A stretch of DNA of 46,632 bases from a virus, in the IMG/VR virus record IMGVR_UViG_3300050019_000128, positions 1-46,632 of that record. One strand, 5' to 3'. The notes under the pieces are model-generated. The model had not been told where the DNA came from and ran no database searches. It saw only the letters and a list, made by a program, of their open reading frames with translations. Of this stretch, positions 8,122 through 16,500 are shown in pieces (the stretch's first letter is position 1; each line of letters starts with the position of its first letter). The position numbers and the translations under genes were made by a program.

Positions 8122-9666
8122 TTGGTTATTGCAGCGGCAAGTGTCTGGGAACTTCGCCCAACCAATGGAGCCGATTCCAACGGAGGATTCTACGTCGCTG
8201 GGTCTGGCACTACGGACTACTCTCAGCAGAACTCAGCGCAGGCCAGTGGCACCGATTTGGTCACCGGCACGGGAACGCAAGTAACTTCAGTATCAGCTTT
8301 GTTTACTGCCGCTATGGTTGGTAATGGCATGTGGATTCAGGGAGGAACGGGCTCGCTTACGGCAGACTACTATCAAATTACTGGATTCACCAACTCCACC
8401 ACTATCAACGTTGACAAATCACCTGCCGCTGGCACCGGGGCAAGCTGGAACGTCGGCGGCGCGATAAAGAATATAATCACGCTTGCTGCGAAGATGATCG
8501 GATCGAATAAGGCTTTCGTGAAGGCTGAGGCGACGATAACGACGACGGCAACGCTAACGTTTGTAGCGGCAGCGGTAACTCCAAGCGCTACAGTCCCTTC
8601 AACTCACTTAATTGGCTACACGACAACTCGTGGCGACGGTGGACAGGTTTCCTTAACACTTTCAACTAACACCGGCATCACCGCCATGAAGTTCAGTGCA
8701 GGCGGCTGGACTGTTGAGGGCTTCAACATAAATTGTTCGTCGCTTGCAACGTCGATAGGGGTAGACTGGAATTCCGGCAACTTGAACATCCTCCGCAATT
8801 GCAAGATAGCAAACTTCGCAAGCATGGGTATCAAGTACCAGCTCTCAAGTTCTTTGGAAGTGTCGTTCTGCGAAATCACAGGTGGCACTGGCGGCACAGG
8901 AGCAATTGACGGTAACTCCTCTAGCGGCCTAACTCTTATCGGAAATTGGATTCATGATAATGCCTGCCCCGGGGTCGGAGTCAATCCAATTGGTAGCAAG
9001 ATAATTGGCAATGTTATATCAAACAACAGTGGCGGGTCATCTGACGGACTAGCTATCAATGGCGGCGCCGCAAGCGGGTTTGCGGTTATTTGGGGAAATT
9101 CCATATACAAGAATGGTCGGCACGGAATATTGTTCTCGTCAGGTATTCCGCCGTTCATGAGAAACAACATCATCACCGATCACACTGCCGGCAGTGCCGC
9201 TGGTATAAAGTGCAGTACCGCAGCTCTCCCCGCCGATCCGAGATACGATGGCAACTTCTTCTACAACAACACGATTGACCGGGTGAACCTGGATGACTAC
9301 GGTACATCCACAAGTTCCGGAGCGTACAGCGCAACGCTTTCTTCAGGCATCGTAGTTAGCGGCTCGAATACAAACGCCGTTAATGTTGCAACGCCTTATG
9401 TGAGTGCGTTCGACGTAAAACTAACGGCCACGCCGTGGAACAACGCTGGCAGCAACGATTTTACGCTGAACACCACGGCGGGTGGCGGGGCGGCTGTCCG
9501 TGGCAAAGGCCAGCCAGGTGTAGGCGGAACGCTTTTCAGCGGGATACCTGGACTCACCACGCTGAATGGGTATCTCGACGGTGGGGTGTTTCAGCATCAG
9601 GACCCAGCGGGCGGCTCAGGACCGCCCAACCAAGTAACCGGGGCAAGATCAATAGGAACGTACTAA
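8122..9666 (+). CDS. tail spike with right-handed parallel beta-helix
   Basis: A 514-residue protein. The start is TTG 8122, chosen because a strong AGGAGTGAG site sits immediately upstream. Residues about 195-330 show stacked short repeats (NCKIANFASMGIKY, SFCEITGGTGGTGAIDG, NWIHDNACPGVG, NVISNNSGG, NSIYKNGRHGI, NNIITDHTAG). This is the pattern of pectate-lyase-like beta-helices in tail spikes that bind or cut surface polysaccharide. The N-terminal 100 residues are probably the stem and neck. Catalytic residues cannot be assigned, so it may bind only. Confidence 0.7.
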   Translation: MVIAAASVWELRPTNGADSNGGFYVAGSGTTDYSQQNSAQASGTDLVTGTGTQVTSVSALFTAAMVGNGMWIQGGTGSLTADYYQITGFTNSTTINVDKSPAAGTGASWNVGGAIKNIITLAAKMIGSNKAFVKAEATITTTATLTFVAAAVTPSATVPSTHLIGYTTTRGDGGQVSLTLSTNTGITAMKFSAGGWTVEGFNINCSSLATSIGVDWNSGNLNILRNCKIANFASMGIKYQLSSSLEVSFCEITGGTGGTGAIDGNSSSGLTLIGNWIHDNACPGVGVNPIGSKIIGNVISNNSGGSSDGLAINGGAASGFAVIWGNSIYKNGRHGILFSSGIPPFMRNNIITDHTAGSAAGIKCSTAALPADPRYDGNFFYNNTIDRVNLDDYGTSTSSGAYSATLSSGIVVSGSNTNAVNVATPYVSAFDVKLTATPWNNAGSNDFTLNTTAGGGAAVRGKGQPGVGGTLFSGIPGLTTLNGYLDGGVFQHQDPAGGSGPPNQVTGARSIGTY

Positions 9667-9682
9667 CTCAAGGAGACTGGAA

Positions 9683-10210
9683 ATGGCACTTCAATACCTC
9701 ATCGCCAACGGGGCGACTCAAACAACGGCCGGGTTCGTGAAGATGGCGACCTCGAACGCCATCAAGACCTTGCTGCAGCTCAAATTCGTGGCGACCGTCG
9801 TTGCCCGCATTATTGAGTGGGGGTTCTCGGCGGACGGCAGCGCGGCTGCAACTCCTGGCCTGGTCGAGTTGATCGAGACAGGCACCGTGCCGGCCACTGG
9901 CTTGACGGCCTACGCGACGGCGGACATCACGCGGTATAACGCCGATGCGGTTCTGGCAGGTGATCCGGTAACTGCCCTCATTACCGTGTCCACGTCAACT
10001 TCCGGGTTCAACACTTCCGGCGGTACGGAAGGGTCGATCACGGCCACTCGAAACCTGGACTCGCCTCAGTTGATCGCGCCGACGACACAGTTCATCAAAC
10101 AGTTCCCGCTCGGTCGAGAGCCGATCATCAGCCCCCTAAACTACATGCGCATCCGGACGACGTTTGGCACAACGGTAAACTGCGTGGCGTATGTCATTGT
10201 TGAGATTTAA
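9683..10210 (+). CDS. hypothetical virion protein
   Basis: A 175-residue protein with an AAGGAGA-type ribosome site. It is beta-rich with many Ala/Thr. It contains IIEWGFSADGSAAATPGLVELIETGTVPATG, an N-terminal jelly-roll-like pattern I associate with small phage decoration or tail proteins. It follows the spike gene closely and is 3 bases upstream of the next gene. A surface structural role is likely; the family is not recognised. Confidence 0.55.
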   Translation: MALQYLIANGATQTTAGFVKMATSNAIKTLLQLKFVATVVARIIEWGFSADGSAAATPGLVELIETGTVPATGLTAYATADITRYNADAVLAGDPVTALITVSTSTSGFNTSGGTEGSITATRNLDSPQLIAPTTQFIKQFPLGREPIISPLNYMRIRTTFGTTVNCVAYVIVEI

Positions 10211-10213
10211 CGC

Positions 10214-11731
10214 ATGGCGATCCTCGGCAGGCGGCAACCGTTCAAGCCGCAAATAATCAACCCGTTTGCCGGGGCTCAACCATCGGTCAACCGACTCGTC
10301 AAAATAGCGCCTGTCTCGCAGCGAGCGAGCAGGCGCCATTCCTTTCATACCCAAGTCATCAGTTCGATCAGGCCAACCGCCTGGGTTTATATCCAGTCGG
10401 CCAGCCAAGGGTTCGGCCAGTCCGTCTCGGCCCGGACCGTGGCTCTCCCTGGCAACTCGACCATTGGTGACTTGATCGTCGTCTTCGCCGATTGGTTCAA
10501 CACGGGCACGATCGCGATTACGGACACCCTGGGCAATACGTATACGCAGGTCGGCACAACGCAATCTGTAGCGGACGGCACGCTCGGGGCCTTCTACTTC
10601 ACCGTCTCCAAGGGCTCGGGGGCGAACAGCATCACCCTAACGCCGACCGGGAATGTTTACACCGGTCTGGCTATCGCCGAGTACCGGAACGCTAATCCAG
10701 GTAAGCCAGCCGTTGATGGGTTCTCGACGAACGATGTCAACAATACCACGACATTTGCCACGGGCTCGATCCCGGTCAACTTCCCCGGCGACCTGGTTGT
10801 TGGCACCTTCGGCCAGGCGGCCACGATCTCCTACACTCCTGGGGCTGGCTGGAACCTGCGCGAAGCGCAATTGACCGGCACGACGCAGTTGTCGGTCATT
10901 CTCCAGGATGAACTATCGGTCAGTTCGGCTATCAATTCTGTCGGCACGTCAACTGTAAGCACCGATGTCATCGGGATAGGTGTCAGCTTCTACCTTGCCA
11001 ATCCGCAGATTGGAAAGGCAACGATCAAGTCCCAGGTCGTTGAAATAGCCAGTCGGCAGCCTCGGTTCCGCTCGCAGGTCATCAACCAGATCAAGAACTA
11101 CCCGGCGCCAGTGGTCACGGGGCCGGTCGGGATAGTCGTCAAGGTTACCCTTCAGTCGAGGCTTGCCGGCCGGCCGAGGACCAAGACGACAGTTCACGAC
11201 CAGTTGGCAATCTCGAACAGGCAACCGTCGAAGGCGAAACTGACCTTCACGAACTTCGCGGGGATGCACCCTGGGCGCCCGGTCACGCGCAACCGGATCA
11301 CGAACCAGTTTGCCACGCGGTATGTCCCGCCGGTTGCGGCTGTTCTGAAGAGGGTTGTGCGGGCAACGTTCGTCGCCGACTTCTTCCCAGGGCGCCCGCA
11401 GACCAAGATCGAAGTCATCAACCAGTTGGCCAAGAGTTATCCGCAACCCTTGGTCAAACTCCTGGCCAGGAACATCCCGCTTATCGTGCGGATACCTTCC
11501 TCGGATCAGCGGATCAGGCGGTTCAGCGAAGTGGTGGCGAACATCGTGGACTCTTTGGCCGGTCAGGGCATCCTTGTGCAGACGGGGCCGGAGGATTACA
11601 CGCTCGCCATTCCCTTCCAGCCGTTGCAGTTGGATAATGTGCTGATAGCGAACAACACGGTCTTCTTCTCGACAACGCTTGGGAAGCTGGCGTACAAAGA
11701 CTCTTCGGGAGTTGTTCACCCCCTTTATTGA
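10214..11731 (+). CDS. modular tail/virion protein with adhesion-like domain and basic repeats
   Basis: A 505-residue protein. Residues about 55-260 form a beta-sandwich-like domain (TIGDLIVVFADWF, ITDTLGNTYTQVG, GLAIAEYRN) with the same motif order as the C-terminal domain of the 3512 gene. Flanking it are at least five to seven copies of a short Arg/Pro-led motif ending in an [IV]x[ND]Q-type tail, for example RRQPFKPQIINPF, RQPRFRSQVINQI, GRPVTRNRITNQF and GRPQTKIEVINQL. The C-terminal 70 residues (DYTLAIPFQPLQLDNVLI...) look like a separate small domain. The repeats may bind capsid, tail or DNA. No enzyme motif is visible. Confidence 0.55.
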   Translation: MAILGRRQPFKPQIINPFAGAQPSVNRLVKIAPVSQRASRRHSFHTQVISSIRPTAWVYIQSASQGFGQSVSARTVALPGNSTIGDLIVVFADWFNTGTIAITDTLGNTYTQVGTTQSVADGTLGAFYFTVSKGSGANSITLTPTGNVYTGLAIAEYRNANPGKPAVDGFSTNDVNNTTTFATGSIPVNFPGDLVVGTFGQAATISYTPGAGWNLREAQLTGTTQLSVILQDELSVSSAINSVGTSTVSTDVIGIGVSFYLANPQIGKATIKSQVVEIASRQPRFRSQVINQIKNYPAPVVTGPVGIVVKVTLQSRLAGRPRTKTTVHDQLAISNRQPSKAKLTFTNFAGMHPGRPVTRNRITNQFATRYVPPVAAVLKRVVRATFVADFFPGRPQTKIEVINQLAKSYPQPLVKLLARNIPLIVRIPSSDQRIRRFSEVVANIVDSLAGQGILVQTGPEDYTLAIPFQPLQLDNVLIANNTVFFSTTLGKLAYKDSSGVVHPLY

Positions 11732-11738
11732 GGTCATC

Positions 11739-11954
11739 ATGCACGAAGAAAAGTCTCCTATTGTCGTTCACGAACTTGACCAGCGACGGGCCGCTTTTAG
11801 AGCATTAGCTCACAAAATGGGTCGCGAAAACATGGTTAAAACAATCCACGCATTTCGCAATTGGATTGCGACGGGAGACTTTTCCAAACTGACTGAAGAC
11901 GATGTAATGCTGGTAGCACTGGGATTTGAACTTTCCGTTCATGAGGTTTGGTAA
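11739..11954 (+). CDS. small phage protein, paralogue of the 44353 product
   Basis: A 71-residue protein. ATG 11739 is chosen over the upstream frame start because GAGG precedes it. The C-terminal half (FRNWIATGDFSKLTEDDVMLVALGFE) lines up with FRKAIKTRDFSGLTDKQLTTIIDGFE of the small gene after the capsid gene, so the two are likely duplicates. It is probably all helical. Its last codons overlap the next start (TAATG). The function is unknown. Confidence 0.6.
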   Translation: MHEEKSPIVVHELDQRRAAFRALAHKMGRENMVKTIHAFRNWIATGDFSKLTEDDVMLVALGFELSVHEVW

Positions 11955-13534
11955 TGCCGATCACATTTGAACAAGCCGGCCCTTACGACAAGTCAATCTC
12001 CGAAGCTTATGGCAGCGCCCAGGCGATGAAGGACTTCCTGCCCTTCCTTCAAAAGTCCTACGGTGGCCGAGGCGGCGGCGGCGGTAGCACGATGGGCGGC
12101 GGACCTGGAGGCTCACGCGGCGGGGGTGGTGGCGGTGATGACGGCATTTCCGGGGGCGGCCGCTCCGACCCTTATCAGGACCGGGTAAATGCCGAACAAG
12201 CGTTCCGCAACCAGCAAGTCGCCGCTGTAAACCGGATGACGGTCGATCCGAACCAGTACGACAGCGACATTTCCGCCCTCCAGGATAGACAGGCCGGCGA
12301 TGCGGCGACAGACGACGCTGCCTGGCAGAGGGGAGATCAGGCAGCTCCGGATACTGTTGAACCATCGGACATGACCGACCAGCAATGGCAGCAAGCCGGC
12401 GGGGCCGCGGGCGTAAACCCTCAAGATCAATCTCAAACGCCCCAAGCGCCTCCGCGGCCTCCTCCCGAATTTACGCAGGCTGATGGGTTGCAGCTCTCAC
12501 GCCTTCAGGCCAGCAAGGCTGAAGTGCAGGCCCAATTGCGGAATGGGATGCTTGATCCAGGGACGGCGCGGCGGATGATCTCACAGATTCAGACCGGGAT
12601 AGACCCGATGAGGATGGCGCAACAAGCGGCAGCTACGCAGGGTCAGCAGGAGCAAACTCGGCAACTCCAAGATCAGAACGCCCGGCGAACTTCCATGCTT
12701 GGTATGGACGCTGAACACTTTGCCCAGATGGGACAGAGAAACACATTCACCACTCAAGGCGGCCATGAAATTTATGTCAGCCCAATCGACGGGCATCCTA
12801 CCAACCTCGGCAATCCAAGACAGGACGCCGCGGAGAATAGACAGCAGACTCAGCAGCAAGCAGCCGAGTCCGAAAGGCACGATCATGAAGGATTCACCAA
12901 AGCCTTAACCGAAGTCGAGAAGTCTGTTCTTGGTGTCAATCCAACGGCAGCGCCTACCGATGCTCAAAGGGAGCAAATCGATGAGGCGATGCGGCGCCGT
13001 GGCTATCATTCCGGCAATTATGGCACACACCTTACTGCTCGCCAGGACAATCAGCGTAGCGAACGAATAGCGGCTCAGGTCAGCAGCCAAATGGAGCAAG
13101 AAGCTCGTGGAACGAATCGCCCAGCTTGGGCAAGCTCTCCGGAAGCAAGACAAGAGGAAGCATGGAACCGAACCGAAGCTCGCAGGCGTGAAGCCGGTAT
13201 CCGGGGGGCGGCGCCAGCTCCCGAGCCGGTTCCAGCCAATCTAGCAGACGCCCCTGAACATCAACGAGTCGCCATGGGCCGGTTCAATGAAATAAGGCGG
13301 CGCCTGGATGAGGAAGGTTACGCGGGGGAGAAATTCAACCGTGCGATGAGCCTCTATCGGAAATACGGCAGCTCGGATGCGATGCCTCCCCAACAACGGG
13401 CTTTCTACAGAGAAATCATCGGGCAAATGGATAGAGCGTATGGACCTCAGATTGCTCCTCCGTCATCGCCTCCGCCTTCTCAATCAGGACTCGGCCCACG
13501 GTCACAAATTCTAGTCGATAATCCTGGGAGCTAA
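11954..13534 (+). CDS. Gln/Gly/Arg-rich internal virion protein
   Basis: A 526-residue protein from ATG 11954, which overlaps the preceding stop. A Gly-rich stretch at about residues 35-65 (GGRGGGGGST...GGGGGG) is followed by Gln-rich disordered and helical segments with QTQQQAAESERHDHEGF. The low-complexity hydrophilic composition and the place immediately before the giant protein fit an internal core or ejection protein. A half-element-like TCATGAAGGATT occurs at about 12882-12895. No enzyme motif is visible. Confidence 0.55.
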   Translation: MPITFEQAGPYDKSISEAYGSAQAMKDFLPFLQKSYGGRGGGGGSTMGGGPGGSRGGGGGGDDGISGGGRSDPYQDRVNAEQAFRNQQVAAVNRMTVDPNQYDSDISALQDRQAGDAATDDAAWQRGDQAAPDTVEPSDMTDQQWQQAGGAAGVNPQDQSQTPQAPPRPPPEFTQADGLQLSRLQASKAEVQAQLRNGMLDPGTARRMISQIQTGIDPMRMAQQAAATQGQQEQTRQLQDQNARRTSMLGMDAEHFAQMGQRNTFTTQGGHEIYVSPIDGHPTNLGNPRQDAAENRQQTQQQAAESERHDHEGFTKALTEVEKSVLGVNPTAAPTDAQREQIDEAMRRRGYHSGNYGTHLTARQDNQRSERIAAQVSSQMEQEARGTNRPAWASSPEARQEEAWNRTEARRREAGIRGAAPAPEPVPANLADAPEHQRVAMGRFNEIRRRLDEEGYAGEKFNRAMSLYRKYGSSDAMPPQQRAFYREIIGQMDRAYGPQIAPPSSPPPSQSGLGPRSQILVDNPGS

Positions 13535-13535
13535 A

Positions 13536-16500
13536 GTGGCTGACTCACTCTTAGAAATGACGGAACGGCCTCCCGAACAGGAGCAATCCCAGCAATCAAG
13601 CCCTTTGCTGGACCTTACCGCAAGTCCCGGAGGCGACGTTCAGCGCTATCAAGGCGAGACTGAGATTCGCGACTGGCACGCTCGCGTTGCCGACTCGCAG
13701 GAGCAAACTGGCTCATGGCTCGGCCGGCACGTCAACCCTCTCCTTCCAATCAAGAACGATGCTCTTTACGGCAGGGCAATGGAGCGGCGCCGACAGGGCA
13801 GGCTTGAATCCGGTGATGCCGAACTTATCGCCACACAGGACAGACTTCGCCAGTTGGACGAAGGGGCCGGCACGGGGGAAAAGATTGCCGCTGGGATCGC
13901 AGGCATACCGGCCCTAGTCGTCGAGGGGTACACAGGCGGACGTCTCCTTCGAGGGGCCGGCATGGCTTTGGGCGGCCTGACCGGTGAAGCGGCGGCTGCC
14001 GGCGGCGTTCAAGCTGCTGGGATGGGCGCAAGATTTGGAACCGCGCTAATCGGCGAAGCCGGTGGGGGAGGTTTGGCCGCTCGCGCGGGTGGCGTTGCTC
14101 TCCGGGGAAGTCTCTCGGCTCCGTTCATGCCCAGCCTTTATGGTCGAGATGCAATCCACAACAATATCGAAGCCGGGCGAGACCCGCTTGACCTCCGGGG
14201 CGTGCCTAGCGCCCTGGGCCTAGCGATGGTGCAAAATACCGTCCTAGGATCACTCGGCCACTATGCGGAGGGAGTTGGCCGCGGCGTTCCTGGATTCGTT
14301 GCTCGGCAAGGCATACGGGCCGGGGCAGGCATCCTCGAACAGCAAGCCGCTGACATCGTAACCTCTGCCGTTGGCCTGAATACAGGCTATGGGCTCATTG
14401 GGGACATGCTGAACGGCCACGGCGACCGGGCACTTTCGAACCTTGCCGTCCAGGCGGCCACGTTTGCCGCTTTCGGGGGCGTTCATGAGGCTCAACATGC
14501 CGGCGGGACGCCCGACACAAGCCGTATTCGTGGGGAAAGAGAGTATGGCAGGGAAGCGGAGCGGGAACCAGTCTTCTCAGCTTTCCAAGACGCGCTCGGA
14601 ACACTTCGGCGCCGTGGAATGAGCGAAGAAGCTGCCGGGAAGGAATTGAATCCTTCATTTGAAGGAATTAACCGCGCTCTTGCCAAGAATCCCGATCTAA
14701 GTCGAGAACAGGCAAGGCAAATCGCCGACAAGATGCCTGAAGGGCCTCGGCGGAGCATGGCAAGGGCCCTGGCAGACGAATTGCCGTCCAAAATCCCGCC
14801 AATCGAGCACGCTTCGGCTATGGGGCCGGAAACAGGCAACGAACCATACCTCCAGAACGCTCCAGGACATTCCCAGACCGCTCCGACCGCCCCGGAGGCA
14901 CAAACACCCGTCAAACCGGCTCCGGAAGCGGCAGCGGGGCAGCGTTGGCAGAATACCGGCACTCAATTCCGTGACATACCTGGCAAACCCATCGAATTTA
15001 CCGGGTCTGACGGCAAAACGTACCATATCCAGCATTTAAGGGACGTAGGAGTCCTGGATCATCGTGTTGCCATCCTCAATGAAAAAGGCGCCGAAGTAGC
15101 GCACGCAGGGTTCAACAAGAATGCTGTCGGCACCTATTCGGGCCATGTGTCAAACAAGGGCGGTCCAAAGGGAATGGGCAGGGCACTTTACGACTATGCC
15201 CACACCACGATAGGCGACCTCAAGAAGTCCGAAGCTACGGTTGCCGGCCAGAAGGTAGGGCTACAGACCAAGGAAGGCGATGCAATGTGGGCGAGGAACG
15301 CAAAGCAGGGAAAACCACCTGATACGTCAAATGAAGGTTTAGTGCCGCAACCTGCTAAACCTCCAGAGGTTGCACGCGCTCTTGTCGAAAATGTCCGCGG
15401 AGTAGCCAAGCAGCTCGGTATCGACGCCAGAGGTACGCAAGACGCGATTGAAGAAAGAATCCGTAAGGCCGGTGGACAAGGATTCCTGGATGCCTTGACG
15501 GTCGGGTCTAATCCAACAGACGCTCCGGCCCTTAAAGAGGCCGGTTCATCGGTGGAAGAAGTGAAACGGCTACCCATGGAGATCAACCATGAAATCGAAA
15601 AGTTATCCGCCAGTACAGGCCGGAGCGCGGCATCCATTCAACGTGAAATCCACCGCGGCCTATCAGAAGAGTCTTCGGTTCTTGAAGCTAATGCTCCGGG
15701 TCAAGGAAGCCCGCCAGGTCAACCTGGCCCGAGTGAAGGGCCAGCCGGCCTACATCGGCCCGGCACCGAAGCTGAGCGGGGCGCCGGTCCACCTTCCCCA
15801 GCCAACAGCGGTCAAGCCGGTGGTGACGTCGTAGTTGCCCATTCCAAGGAAAGCCCCAACAGAATGCAGTTGAGAGTCGGAGGTCAAAGCAAAGGAGAAA
15901 TCTCCTTCGGGAACAAGGGAGGAGAGGATGCGGTTGCCCGTCGAATGTTTCCTGGAATTGTTCAGGAAGGCCAGAGGGTTTCCCGCATTCACGGGATTGA
16001 TGTCGACGCGGCAGAGCGCGGCAAGGGCATGGGGCAAGTCCTTTACCTCGAAGGCATGGCGTCCCACGGGGCAGACTGGTATTACAACAGCCAGGCAGAG
16101 CCGGGCGCCACAAACGCTCTCAAGTCTCTCGCCTCCAAGGGGCTTATTGAGCTGCACTGGAAAGGTCCGGAACCAAGCTGGAATAGTGAAGGCGGCGTTC
16201 ACATTGTTCGACCGACAGAATCCGGCGTGGCTGAAATAGCCAATCGCAAAAGTCCGCAAGGCGACTTCCTGACCCAGGCCGCGCATCCTCCCGAACAGCC
16301 CAACAGCCTCTTCCATACTGGCAACCAAGGGCAGATTGTCAGGGGGATGCCGGAAGCTCCGTCCGCACCACTCTATGAGCCGAACAAGCTCAATCTCACC
16401 CCGGAACAAACGGAATGGGGTCAACATGCCGTCGACGGGGGGCTCGACCCCCATCGCCTGCACGCGGAGGCGGCGCAAATCCTACGCAACGACGCGCCAC

